Shown here one piece after another: positions 1 to 7,190 of a stretch of DNA of 64,000 bases. Source of the stretch: an uncultured Mobiluncus sp. (lineage in GTDB: Bacteria > Actinomycetota > Actinomycetes > Actinomycetales > Actinomycetaceae). Where the stretch lies: NCBI RefSeq assembly GCF_947087965.1, contig NZ_CAMUES010000009.1:1-64000 (forward strand), given 5' to 3'. Numbering within the stretch: the stretch's first letter is position 1; every line of letters begins with the position of its first letter. A program made the translations under genes and the position numbers. Below the pieces are notes generated by a model. That model did not search any database. It saw only the letters and a program-made list of their open reading frames with translations, and had not been told where the DNA came from.

Positions 1-29
1 GTAAAAGGACTGTTATATGGCCTTTTTAC
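1..29 (+). terminator. possible terminator hairpin at window edge
   Basis: GTAAAAGG at 1-8 pairs with CCTTTTTAC at 21-29 (one extra T), giving a short AT-rich hairpin with a T-run. It may end a gene lying left of the window. The left flank is missing, so the full stem cannot be judged. Confidence 0.3.
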
Positions 30-104
30 TTTTACACAATTATACGGACTTTATCGCTCTCATAGCTATCACCAAAGGTCACAAGAAGGGATGAGGAACA
101 CGTC

Positions 105-1601
105 ATGGCATACACGCCCCTGCCGATAAAAGAAGTACTGTTGAGTGACATTTGTCTTGACTTGGAAAATTATCGGGTGCCAACTCCGAGTGCCGATGAC
201 GCAGATGCGCTCAAATATTTGTTCGTGTCTGAGGACGTGATGGAGATTGCTGAGATAATATTACGAAACGGGTACTTTGACAACGAGGTGCCCGTCGTCT
301 ATCCCGACCCGCAAAACAAAGGCACCTACGTCGTAGTAGAAGGAAACAGGAGAGTCAGTGCACTTAAGGCTTTGAATAATCCGTCAGTTGTTCCGTCCCA
401 CCAAGAAAAGCTGGATAAACTTCTCAACCAGTTTCAGGAAGAAGCGGAGGATCTTCCGTCTGAAATCAGAGTAATGGTATCACCCAGTAAGAAGGAAGTA
501 GCAGCATATATAGCCAGTCTCCACACCGGCAAATCCAAACGAGCATGGAGCCTAGACCAACAAGCTAACTACTACTACTCGCTGTTAGACGATACAACGA
601 CAGTTGAAATGTTGAAAGCAAAATATCCAGGGATAGATGTCGTCAGATTCATCAAAATGGCGGTGATGAGGAGGTTCATCAGAAACGTACCATTTACTGA
701 TTCGAGGGTGAAAGAATACGCATCAAGCACAGACCTCTCCATGTCGGTATTTGAGTACGCCTACAACAAGAAAGCTATTGCATCAACTATAGGTGTATCT
801 TTTAGCAAAGACGGACTACTAGAACCTGTAGACCAAACAATTGAGGAAATAGCCCGAAAACTTCCTAAAGCTAAAATCAAATCCCTCCAATTTTTGCTAA
901 CAAAGTTCATGAACAAGGAGTTGACCACTCGTTCAAAAGAATTTAAAGCTAATGGAGAATTGAAGTGCCCCGAGTTCTACGCACTGCTAAAAGGGGAAAC
1001 GGTAACCACGCCTAAGTCACAGGCAGATGCCCCATCCCTGCCAGATGACTCCTCATTAGCACCTCAGGATAAGGCGGATACACAGGGGAGTAATGTCAAA
1101 TCGACGACGAGCAGTAAACCACCAAGACGTCAACAAGATGCAGACACTCTCAACCTTAACGATATTGATTTCAATTTACTTTCGCTGAACATGAAATCTC
1201 GATTCGAGGAACTAGGGCGCATTAACATCAAGAATTTTCCAATAGCAACTTCAATTCTTATGAGATCAGCACTCGAAACAATTATAAAACTCTATTTGGA
1301 TTCAAAAGACGATAAATCCTTGAAACAAGATAAAACCCTCGCAGGAGACTTACTTGATTTACAAAAAGAATTAGGCAACACAAAAGGCATTAAAAACGAA
1401 ATTAATGTCCTCGTTGACCAAAATCCGAAAAAAGATGGGTCAGTAGGATGGTTTAACGCCATCACACATGACAAAAATTTTCCGGTTAGCAAAAAAGAAG
1501 TGTTTATAGCATGGGGAAAGGTTTGCCCCGTCATAGTCTTCCTACTCAAGCAGATTGAGCAGAACAAGAGTCAAGCTGTCGCATCACCGCAGCAACCTTA
1601 G
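105..1601 (+). CDS. ParB-like N-terminal domain protein with HEPN-like C-terminus
   Basis: 498 aa. Residues about 8-150 resemble the ParB/sulfiredoxin-like fold: VVEGNRRVSALKAL at 77-90 corresponds to the ParB GERRxRA box. A polar, proline- and serine-rich linker (about 300-345) leads to a helical C-terminal domain (about 355-490) with RSALETIIKLYLD near 386 and NAITHDKNFP near 450. That layout recalls DUF4145/HEPN-type domains of phage-defence proteins; this second assignment is by eye only. The ATG at 105 follows purine-rich AAGAAGGGATGAGG. The 3' end overlaps the convergent methylase gene by 56 nt. It is not a chromosomal parB, since no parA or oriC genes are near. Role unknown; a defence or modification-linked role is inference from the neighbours. 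Confidence 0.7.
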   Translation: MAYTPLPIKEVLLSDICLDLENYRVPTPSADDADALKYLFVSEDVMEIAEIILRNGYFDNEVPVVYPDPQNKGTYVVVEGNRRVSALKALNNPSVVPSHQEKLDKLLNQFQEEAEDLPSEIRVMVSPSKKEVAAYIASLHTGKSKRAWSLDQQANYYYSLLDDTTTVEMLKAKYPGIDVVRFIKMAVMRRFIRNVPFTDSRVKEYASSTDLSMSVFEYAYNKKAIASTIGVSFSKDGLLEPVDQTIEEIARKLPKAKIKSLQFLLTKFMNKELTTRSKEFKANGELKCPEFYALLKGETVTTPKSQADAPSLPDDSSLAPQDKADTQGSNVKSTTSSKPPRRQQDADTLNLNDIDFNLLSLNMKSRFEELGRINIKNFPIATSILMRSALETIIKLYLDSKDDKSLKQDKTLAGDLLDLQKELGNTKGIKNEINVLVDQNPKKDGSVGWFNAITHDKNFPVSKKEVFIAWGKVCPVIVFLLKQIEQNKSQAVASPQQP

Positions 1602-2445
1602 CAGAGGCAACGAGGAGTTCCTCAGCGCGAGTTTTTCGATTCGCGGAATAAGAAAGTTCCAGCAGCCCTTGCGGATAGTCGCGGTATAGCGCCTTGATTA
1701 GCGAGGAATCGTCGTATGTTATCAGCCAGTGGGGCGGATCTAATTCCTTAATGATGTTCGATAGGGCTATGTGGTCACGTCCGTCAAACGAGTTCAAATA
1801 CAGTTTCGCGCCAGCTTTTACGTATGGAGGATCAATGTACATGAACGTATCCGTCCTGTCTGCATATTTCCTAATCACAGTTCTGCCATCATTGGCCGTT
1901 ACCACTATCCGGTCGCGATAATCATCTAGAGCAGACACTCTCTCGATGAGTGTTTTCCGGTTGAATCTCGCGTCAATCTTGTAGCGCCCCTCCTGCTGAA
2001 TTCCACCGATTACGCCACCAGTAAGAATCCCAGACCTGTTCGTGCGGTTAAGGTAGAAGAACGCGAACCCAAGCTCGAATCCAATCCTAGCGCCTGGATT
2101 ACGGTAAATATCACGCTGCCGCTTCCATTCCTCTATAGTCAACGGAACCTTTGCGATTTGCTCCAACATTCGATTATTTTCATCGGTAACAGCCTTCCAG
2201 AAAGAACAAACTGCTGGATCTATATCATTAATCACTAACTGATCTATTATCCCCTCACGTAACAGCGCGATACCCGCACCAGCACCTCCAGCATACGGCT
2301 CCACATAACAACAAATTTGACTGTCAAGCGTCTTAATCAGGTCAGTGAACAGACCAGCCAAAGACGCCTTGCCGCCCGGATACCGCAACGGAGACAAAGC
2401 ACCATAGCGGCGAGACCCTACAGTTCGCAAATCACATTTTTGCAC
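1546..2445 (-). CDS. DNA adenine methylase (D12 class)
   Basis: 299 aa from the chosen start. It transfers a methyl group from S-adenosylmethionine to N6 of adenine in DNA. Seen motifs: RYPGGK at 21-26, EPYAGGAGAG at about 49-58 (SAM-binding motif I, FxGxG-like) and the catalytic DPPY at 205-208; this order is that of D12/Dam methyltransferases. The GTG at 2445 is preferred: it lies two bases after the stop of the upstream zinc-finger gene and has GAAGGGA about 5 nt upstream. The frame is open to a TTG at 2493, but that has no ribosome binding site. Co-transcribed with the zinc-finger gene. No restriction endonuclease is recognisable, so it is an orphan methylase or part of an unknown module with the convergent ParB-like gene. 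Confidence 0.88.
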   Translation of the reverse strand: MQKCDLRTVGSRRYGALSPLRYPGGKASLAGLFTDLIKTLDSQICCYVEPYAGGAGAGIALLREGIIDQLVINDIDPAVCSFWKAVTDENNRMLEQIAKVPLTIEEWKRQRDIYRNPGARIGFELGFAFFYLNRTNRSGILTGGVIGGIQQEGRYKIDARFNRKTLIERVSALDDYRDRIVVTANDGRTVIRKYADRTDTFMYIDPPYVKAGAKLYLNSFDGRDHIALSNIIKELDPPHWLITYDDSSLIKALYRDYPQGLLELSYSANRKTRAEELLVASAKVAAVMRQLDSCSAQSA

Positions 2446-2447
2446 GT

Positions 2448-2633
2448 TTATCCCTTCGCTCGGAAAGAAGCTACCCGACACCGAGTTGAGCAATAGAGGG
2501 CATCACTCCTACCCAAAAAAGAATCCCCACACCAAACACAGCTCCGCCACGCACCCCTGCGCCGCAACCGTTCCCTACGCAAATCACTGCCCAGAACACA
2601 CAACTGCGCCTCTGAAAGAGTAGACATATCCAT
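2448..2633 (-). CDS. small CxxC zinc-finger protein
   Basis: 61 aa. The C-terminal half has C-x2-C (CVWC), a 12-residue gap and C-x3-C (CSTRC), followed by basic residues. This is the layout of short zinc fingers ending in YCSxxCR, common in phage- and plasmid-borne small proteins. The frame is open further upstream, but the ATG at 2633 is chosen because a strong promoter places its transcription start at or next to this ATG (leaderless mRNA). The methylase start follows the stop by two bases, so the two genes form an operon. It could be a DNA-binding regulator or cofactor of the methylase (inference). Confidence 0.65.
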   Translation of the reverse strand: MDMSTLSEAQLCVLGSDLRRERLRRRGAWRSCVWCGDSFLGRSDALYCSTRCRVASFRAKG

Positions 2634-2640
2634 GTAACAG

Positions 2641-2669
2641 ATAGTAACCGTTACAATTAGCGCAGTCAA
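2641..2669 (-). promoter_or_regulatory. strong sigma-70-type promoter, leaderless
   Basis: On the minus strand TTGACT (2664-2669), a 17-nt spacer and TACTAT (2641-2646) are followed, 7 nt on, by the ATG at 2633. This is near consensus and fixes the start of the zinc-finger/methylase operon. The spacer holds GTAACGGTTAC, an imperfect inverted repeat that could bind a regulator. Confidence 0.7.
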
Positions 2670-2810
2670 CCCAAATAACGGAAATACTCTGCTTTGCCAG
2701 CATTGCCAGCAACGTCGGCGACGTCGGCGGAGGATGAGTCCTCGGTAAACTGACTCAAAACTGGTAGAATTGAATACGAGGGGAAGAACATGCAATCGGA
2801 GGTGAGTGCG

Positions 2811-3131
2811 ATGACGGATGTTTTGCCTTGGAGTTTTACAATCGAGTTTGACGCTGAGAAGGCCGCGCGTAACGGTTACGATGTTGACACTCTGTATGAG
2901 TGTGTGGATGAGAATGTGCAGCGCTACGGTCTATCTCGTCTGGCTTGTGGCACGTGGAAGGCTAACGAGAGTAAAAAGGTGGAATCTCAATGCCTCTCTT
3001 TGTTGATGCTCTCCAAGCAGAAATGGGTTATGCAGAATGTGCGCTCAATTACAGCCTATGAACGCGGTACCGACCCCATCGACATAATTGCAGCTCTAAG
3101 GAAACGCAACCCAGAACGCGTCTATGCATAG
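2811..3131 (+). CDS. VapD-like partner protein, copy 1
   Basis: 106 aa, no clear annotated family. GGAGGTGAGTGCG precedes the ATG at 2811 and fixes the start (an in-frame start at 2790 lacks one). The layout is strand (SFTIEFD), helix (YDVDTLYECVDENVQRYGL), strand (LACGTWKAN), helix (QCLSLLMLSKQKW), strand (VRSITAYERG). This matches the compact ferredoxin-like fold of VapD/Cas2, including the W...VR.I.A pattern seen in VapD. It lies 14 nt upstream of a second VapD-like gene. A paralogue at 3936-4256 agrees at roughly 84 of 106 positions by eye. It may be an antitoxin or a subunit of a hetero-oligomer (inference). Confidence 0.7.
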   Translation: MTDVLPWSFTIEFDAEKAARNGYDVDTLYECVDENVQRYGLSRLACGTWKANESKKVESQCLSLLMLSKQKWVMQNVRSITAYERGTDPIDIIAALRKRNPERVYA

Positions 3132-3145
3132 GTTGGTAACTGTTA

Positions 3146-3646
3146 ATGGATGAGCAAAATCGGAGGCTTCGGTTCGCGTTCCATTTCGACCTAGCCGAAG
3201 CCAGGTTGAAGGAACTGTATCCATCACGATCACCTTCCGGGTATAAACTGGCTTGGGCGGATATTCGCTCATTCCTGGAAGCAAACGGTTTCACTCATAC
3301 ACAGTACTCAGGGTATGAATCTGTTGAACCTATGACTTATTTTGATGCTTACAACATATTGGACAATTTACAAGACCAGTTTTCGTGGTTCCAATCATGT
3401 GCGCGAGGTGCGACACTTACTCAAATCGGAGAGCGTTACGACGTGCTGGAGTACCTGAGGGCACAGACAGTAGATAAGCAGCATACAATGCCTGAACAAG
3501 CTCTACAGAGTGACGCGCCTGGTGTTCCGCAGTCCCTTGAGGATGTTGCCAAAAATATTGCGGAAGCGGTTAAGGCGAAACTTGAGGAAAGAAAGTCGAA
3601 AGGTACATCATCACCTGGCCGGGGTAAAAAGCGTCCTTCAAGATAA
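3146..3646 (+). CDS. VapD-like (Cas2-fold) putative ribonuclease, copy 1
   Basis: 166 aa. Residues about 8-105 resemble VapD: FAFHFDLAEARLKELYP with the strand-end Asp of VapD/Cas2, a helix DIRSFLEANGFTHTQYSGY, a helix with FDAYNILDNLQDQFSWF, and a last strand GATLTQIGERYDVLEYL. VapD toxins are Cas2-like mRNA interferases, usually about 95 aa. Here there is a C-terminal extension of about 60 residues that is helical and then basic (KGTSSPGRGKKRPSR). The ATG at 3146 has no strong ribosome binding site and is probably translated by coupling to the gene upstream. Whether it is a toxin or an RNase is inference from fold resemblance. Confidence 0.65.
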   Translation: MDEQNRRLRFAFHFDLAEARLKELYPSRSPSGYKLAWADIRSFLEANGFTHTQYSGYESVEPMTYFDAYNILDNLQDQFSWFQSCARGATLTQIGERYDVLEYLRAQTVDKQHTMPEQALQSDAPGVPQSLEDVAKNIAEAVKAKLEERKSKGTSSPGRGKKRPSR

Positions 3647-3739
3647 AATCTTTCCCATTCAAACGTCCTAAAACTTGCCTCACGTTCGTAACCTCGCAGT
3701 GAGGTGAGGCACTGCACCAAGTCCGGAAGACGCTACCTA

Positions 3740-3771
3740 ACCCCACGATTGGTTGGGGTAGATTCATTTTT
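3740..3771 (+). terminator. possible rho-independent terminator
   Basis: ACCCCA (3740-3745) pairs with TGGGGT (3754-3759) over an 8-nt loop, and ATTCATTTTT follows. It lies after copy 1 of the VapD-like module, in the 289-nt gap before copy 2. The stem is short. Confidence 0.35.
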
Positions 3772-3935
3772 GCGCTGGGGGGGAGTTTGAGGGGGCGCCG
3801 CGCTTGGCAACCCCTCTTGACTCTGCTCAACGCGGCTTCTGGTGGGAGTTGGCAAGAATGCTGAGAGGTAGGGCAAAATCGGTACGGTAGAATGTTTTTA
3901 TCACTGTGGAAGTCGATTTTCGTGAGGTGATTGCG

Positions 3936-4256
3936 ATGACGGATGTTATGCCTTGGAGTTTTACAATCGAATTTGACCCTGAGAAGGCTGCATGTAACGG
4001 TTACGATGTTGACGCCCTGTATGAGTGTGTGGATGAGAATGTTCAGCGTTATGGTCTAACTCGTCTGGCTCGGGGCACGTGGAAAGCCAACGAAGATAAC
4101 CGGGTAGAGTCTCAATGCCTCTCGCTGTCCATGCTCTCCAAGCAGAAATGGGTCATGAAAAACATACGCTCCCTTACTGCATACGAGCGCGGCACCGACC
4201 CCATCGACTACATAGAAATCGTCCAAGAGCACTTCCCGGAGCGAATCTACGCATAA
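3936..4256 (+). CDS. VapD-like partner protein, copy 2
   Basis: 106 aa, paralogue of the product at 2811-3131, with identity highest in the first 90 residues and divergence mainly near the C-terminus (EIVQEHFPERIYA). GTGAGGTGATTGCG precedes the ATG at 3936, the same arrangement as in copy 1, so the duplication includes the ribosome binding site. A TAGAAT element lies upstream of both copies. The downstream VapD-like partner is truncated here, so this copy has lost its usual neighbour. If it is an antitoxin it could now protect against the copy 1 product (speculation). Confidence 0.65.
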   Translation: MTDVMPWSFTIEFDPEKAACNGYDVDALYECVDENVQRYGLTRLARGTWKANEDNRVESQCLSLSMLSKQKWVMKNIRSLTAYERGTDPIDYIEIVQEHFPERIYA

Positions 4257-4269
4257 AACCAATACCGAC

Positions 4270-4422
4270 ATGGCCGAAAAAAATCAGTTCCGTTTCGCGT
4301 TCCATTTCGACCTAGCCGAAGCCAGGTTGAAGGAACACTATCCATCAGAGACCGAATCCTCGCTTAAGAGGCTTCCGCTCCCCGATACTCTTTTCGGGAA
4401 GTGTCCTGTTCTTAGCCTCTAG
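4270..4422 (+). pseudogene. truncated VapD-like gene, copy 2
   Basis: The frame from the ATG at 4270 encodes about 26 residues clearly matching the VapD-like protein at 3146 (RFAFHFDLAEARLKEHYPS). Homology stops at about 4348, right after the shared bases CTATCCATCA, and 24 unrelated codons run to a TAG at 4420. Most of the domain is gone. The breakpoint coincides with the 3' end of an opposite-strand remnant, indicating a deletion or recombination junction. Confidence 0.7.
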
Positions 4423-4605
4423 CCGAGTTTTCAGGCTATCCGCTAGATCCTGCCTAGTTTGCGGTTTCAACTCTTGACTTTTCCCCCGCTGCGGTGATAT
4501 GTTATTATTGAGGCTTGAGAACGTCCCGAGCAATTGTAGCGCGGATAACGGCTCGAGCCTTTCAAGTTGTTTGACATCATAGGCGATAATCGGGTTAAGT
4601 AACAT
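4345..4605 (-). pseudogene. unrecognised gene remnant cut by an IS end
   Basis: Open frame of 86 codons, product family not recognised; the C-terminal half is basic and ends KPLKRGFGL. Its apparent ATG (4603-4605) lies inside an IS-terminal-repeat-like sequence at 4603-4616. It is therefore probably the 3' end of a longer gene whose 5' part was lost at an IS insertion. Its 3' end abuts the broken VapD-like copy. Expression is doubtful. Confidence 0.35.
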
Positions 4606-4823
4606 TTTGTGTGTCTTTTGCCGGGCGTGTCGTTAGTGTGAGTGGTCTGCCCATCCTTTGCGGATTGAGATGTCTGGGTGGTAGTCGGTGCGGGTGAGTT
4701 CTATGCCGATGTCCCATTCGGCTGGTCCTGGCTTGGGTTCTTTGATTTCGGGTTTTGGTTGGGGGTTTAGGTGCTTGGGTCGGGTGAGTTCGTGGGGCTG
4801 GAGCGGGTTCTCGCTGTGCAGGT
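4603..4823 (-). mobile_element. 3' fragment of an IS1249/IS256-like element
   Basis: On the minus strand a frame ending at 4633 encodes the last 60 or so residues of a protein with WDIGIELTRTDYHPD. This resembles the C-terminal end of the transposase in the complete element nearby. After the stop comes AAAGACACACAAAATG, close to the terminal repeat of the complete element (CAGACACACAATTTG). It is thus a right-end fragment of a related but distinct IS in opposite orientation. The break is near 4823. Confidence 0.55.
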
Positions 4824-4824
4824 A

Positions 4825-4947
4825 ACACCACCCCCTACAACAACACAGGGGTAAAGGACAATTTGTGTGTTTTTTATCCGGGTTTTTTGTTGTGGTAGGG
4901 CCTTAAAGTCGGGTTGATAGTTGGTTTGGCTGAACTTTGGGGTCGGT
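4825..4947 (+). mobile_element. short end fragments of further IS copies
   Basis: Positions 4825-4847 repeat exactly the 23 bases at 6128-6150, which encode the transposase C-terminus (TTPYNNT), and then reach TAA, so this is a 3' end. From 4859 a sequence CAATTTGTGTGT and, further on, AAGTCGGGTTGATAGTTGGTT parallel the left end of the complete element (4948 and 4997 onward), so this is a second 5' end. Two partial ends are thus stacked in front of the complete IS. Confidence 0.55.
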
Positions 4948-6179
4948 CAAATTGTGTGTCTGTTTTCTTGTGTTTTGCTTGTGTTGGTGGGGGAAAGTCG
5001 GGTTGAAAGTTGGTTGGTTCATGCTGTTGGCATGAATATGGTGAAATGCCCGGCGTGTAATACTTTTTTGAAACGTAATGGAAAGACTTCTTCTGGTTCT
5101 CAGCGTTGGCGTTGTAAGGAGTGTGGAAGGTCTCAGGTCGGAAAGATTGATAACTCTGCTAAAGAGCTTAATCGTTTCCTGAGCTGGCTGTTGTCGTGTC
5201 AGCGGCAGAAAGACATGCCCGGAGCGGGCCGGACGTTTCGTTGTCATGTAGCTAAGTTCTGGTGTTTATGGCCGTTCTCTCCGATTGTGGACGAGGTTCA
5301 TGACGTGGTGTTTGTCGACGGGATTTATCTGGGGCGCAAGGCCGTGGTTTTGATTGCCTGTACTCGTCAGCATGTGTTGGGCTGGTATGTGGCTAGGAAC
5401 GAGAACATTAACGCGTGGAAAGCCTTGCTGGATCGGATAGCGCCCCCGCTTCTAGTCGTGAGCGATGGTGGGTCAGGTTTCAAAACCGCTAGAGCAGCTT
5501 CTTGGCCTGGCACGCAGGTCCAGCGTTGCACATATCACGCGTTTATGCAGGTACGACGTTACATCACCATGAATCCGAAGCTGCCAGCCGGGAAACAACT
5601 CGGGAGAATAGTACGCGACCTGTTACATGTCCATAACGTGGAAGAATCTCTACAATGGCTGGTCGGGTTCAACAACTGGTGCCTGGAATGGGAAGCCTTC
5701 CTCGCGGAGGAAACCATAAACGAATACGGCACAAGATGCTTGACCCACGAGAAACTCGCTCGCGCCCGGGACTCGCTAATTAGGCTCATAAAATCCGGTA
5801 ACCTGTTCACCTATCTCGATCCTGACCTCGCAGACCAGACCCTGACCTGCCTACCAGCAATGAACAACCAGATCGAAGGCGGGATAAACGCTCAACTCCG
5901 TGCCATGCTCAAAGACCACCGCGGAATGAGCCTGGCCAGGCGAATCAAAGCGGTTTTCTGGTGGTGCTACCACCACATCGAAAACCCCGCGACTCCAGCA
6001 GAAATCCTGAAAATAATGCCTACGGATGCGCAACTCGAGGAATACTACCTAAACCAGGAAAACCTACACATCACCCAAAGAAACCTCCCCGGATGGGGCG
6101 ACGCAATCATCTGGAGCGAACTCCACCACACCACCCCCTACAACAACACATGGGACTAACCCCCCAGACACACAATTTG
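4948..6179 (+). mobile_element. complete IS1249/IS256-like insertion sequence
   Basis: About 1.23 kb bounded by perfect 15-bp terminal inverted repeats: CAAATTGTGTGTCTG at 4948-4962 and its complement at 6165-6179. It carries one intact transposase gene. The flanking 8-mers (4940-4947 and 6180-6187) do not match, so no target duplication is visible. This agrees with insertion next to older IS ends followed by rearrangement. Confidence 0.75.
5032..6159 (+). CDS. IS1249-family transposase
   Basis: 375 aa from the chosen ATG; the frame is open further upstream. It cuts and rejoins the ends of the insertion sequence. An N-terminal zinc ribbon (CPAC...CKECG) precedes an IS256-type DDE domain with candidate acidic residues D96 (VDGIYLG), D145 (SDGGSGF) and E282 (NQIEGGINAQL). 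This layout is that of IS1249-like transposases. The gene appears intact. The ATG pair at 5032/5038 lacks a clear ribosome binding site, so the exact start is uncertain. Confidence 0.85.
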   Translation: MNMVKCPACNTFLKRNGKTSSGSQRWRCKECGRSQVGKIDNSAKELNRFLSWLLSCQRQKDMPGAGRTFRCHVAKFWCLWPFSPIVDEVHDVVFVDGIYLGRKAVVLIACTRQHVLGWYVARNENINAWKALLDRIAPPLLVVSDGGSGFKTARAASWPGTQVQRCTYHAFMQVRRYITMNPKLPAGKQLGRIVRDLLHVHNVEESLQWLVGFNNWCLEWEAFLAEETINEYGTRCLTHEKLARARDSLIRLIKSGNLFTYLDPDLADQTLTCLPAMNNQIEGGINAQLRAMLKDHRGMSLARRIKAVFWWCYHHIENPATPAEILKIMPTDAQLEEYYLNQENLHITQRNLPGWGDAIIWSELHHTTPYNNTWD

Positions 6180-6348
6180 TCATGTAACCCGAGATTAATC
6201 ACCGCGATCAATGGAAGTCGATTGTTATCAACCTGGGGAAGCATACAGACAACTCTTGAAGGTTGAGTAAGGCTCCGCATCACCACAGCGGGAGTTTCAA
6301 GAAGTATTGGCATTTCTCTGACGATTTGTTTAGATAGCCCATGTCTCC

Positions 6349-6594
6349 TTGAATCTGTCGGTGTTTTCGGAAGGATTGCATAACGAAGATGACTTTGCGT
6401 ATAAAACATTGGCAAATCAGGCATTCCTAGATTCTGAAGGTAAACCGGCGTGTGAGCACGAACTAGCAGAGAATCGTGCTCTGATAGTTCACCTCGAAGC
6501 GATTTTCAATCTGCCCGGTGAGCCGAACTTCGCTCTACGATTCCTTGCCCGCTCTGGTCGGCGGGAAAGGACAGTTGTATACTTGTTTACATGA
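6349..6594 (+). CDS. hypothetical short ORF, possible remnant
   Basis: 81 codons from a TTG with no convincing ribosome binding site, ending 4 nt into relB. The product (LHNEDDFAYKTLANQAFLDSEG...) is not recognised. It may be the 3' end of a gene disrupted when the IS arrived. The stretch 6180-6348 before it holds no gene that I can support. Confidence 0.25.
   Translation: MNLSVFSEGLHNEDDFAYKTLANQAFLDSEGKPACEHELAENRALIVHLEAIFNLPGEPNFALRFLARSGRRERTVVYLFT
6578..6583 (+). promoter_or_regulatory. -10 element of relB/relE, leaderless
   Basis: TATACT lies 7 nt before the relB ATG, with no ribosome binding site between. The surrounding GTTGTATACTTGTTTAC is partly palindromic and could be the autoregulatory operator expected for a ribbon-helix-helix antitoxin. 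The -35 region is weak. Confidence 0.5.
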
Positions 6595-6818
6595 GTGAAG
6601 TGTTGAGCCTGCGTTTGCCCCAGGAAACCAAGCAACGCCTGGATGCTTTGAGCGAACAGACGCGCCGGCCAGCATCTTTTTATATCCGTCAGGCTCTGGA
6701 AGAGTATCTGGATGACCTGGAGGATTATTATCTTGCGGTTGACCTGGTGGACAAAGTGGAATCGGGCGATTTGGGTTTGGTCAGCGCGGAACAGGTGAAG
6801 CGTGAGCTTGGATTCTAA
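6591..6818 (+). CDS. relB: RelB/DinJ-like ribbon-helix-helix antitoxin
   Basis: 75 aa. The N-terminal part (SLRLPQETKQRLDALSEQTRRPASFYIRQALEEYL) is a ribbon-helix-helix DNA-binding domain of the RelB/CopG type. The acidic C-terminal half is typical for wrapping the toxin. It should neutralise the RelE-like toxin encoded just downstream (17-nt overlap) and repress the operon. The ATG sits 7 nt after TATACT with no ribosome binding site, so it is probably a leaderless message. Function is inferred from family and context. Confidence 0.85.
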   Translation: MSEVLSLRLPQETKQRLDALSEQTRRPASFYIRQALEEYLDDLEDYYLAVDLVDKVESGDLGLVSAEQVKRELGF

Positions 6819-7128
6819 CTCTGGCTGGTCGCTATATTTCACCATCGTTGCTCAAAAACAGCTCCAGAAACTTGATAAGTCGGTTGGCCGGCGGATATGG
6901 AACTTCTTGGATGACGTTGTGAGCAAAGGTGACCCGCGTGCGAGGGGGAAGAGCCTGACCGGAAATATGCGAGGACTGTGGAGGTATCGCGTAGGCCAGT
7001 ACCGAATCATCTGCAAAATCTATGATGAAAAGCTCGTAGTGGTAGCGCTCACCATTGAGAACCGTGCAAAAGTCTATAAGCGTCCCCCCGCTATTCCACA
7101 GGACGAAATCGGAAACCTTTTTCACTGA
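6802..7128 (+). CDS. relE: RelE-family mRNA interferase toxin
   Basis: 108 aa from a GTG at 6802 (a TTG at 6808 is the alternative). It contains the RelE/ParE pattern: KQLQKLDKSVGRRIWNFLDDV, then GDPRARGKSLTGNMRGLWRYRVGQYRIICKI and a final strand with VALTIENRAKVYK. RelE toxins cleave mRNA in the ribosomal A site. The conserved basic residues K/R in KSLTG and RYRVGQYR are present, so it looks active. It overlaps relB and closes the accessory region; core genes follow on the other strand. Confidence 0.87.
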   Translation: MSLDSNSGWSLYFTIVAQKQLQKLDKSVGRRIWNFLDDVVSKGDPRARGKSLTGNMRGLWRYRVGQYRIICKIYDEKLVVVALTIENRAKVYKRPPAIPQDEIGNLFH

Positions 7129-7190
7129 ACGGATACGGCAGTTCTATCCAGAAACCTAAATGTAACCGCTAATTTTGTTAGGTACTCTTT

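Noticed and set aside
105..1601. Chromosome-partitioning ParB
   Set aside because: Only the N-terminal box is ParB-like; there is no ParB helix-turn-helix domain signature, no parA neighbour and no parS site (TGTTTCACGTGAAACA) in the vicinity.
2871..4005. GTAACGGTTAC repeated near 2650, 2871 and 3995 as a shared operator
   Set aside because: The two downstream copies lie inside the duplicated coding sequence (codons for NGYD), so their identity follows from the gene duplication. Only the one in the promoter at 2641-2669 could act as an operator.
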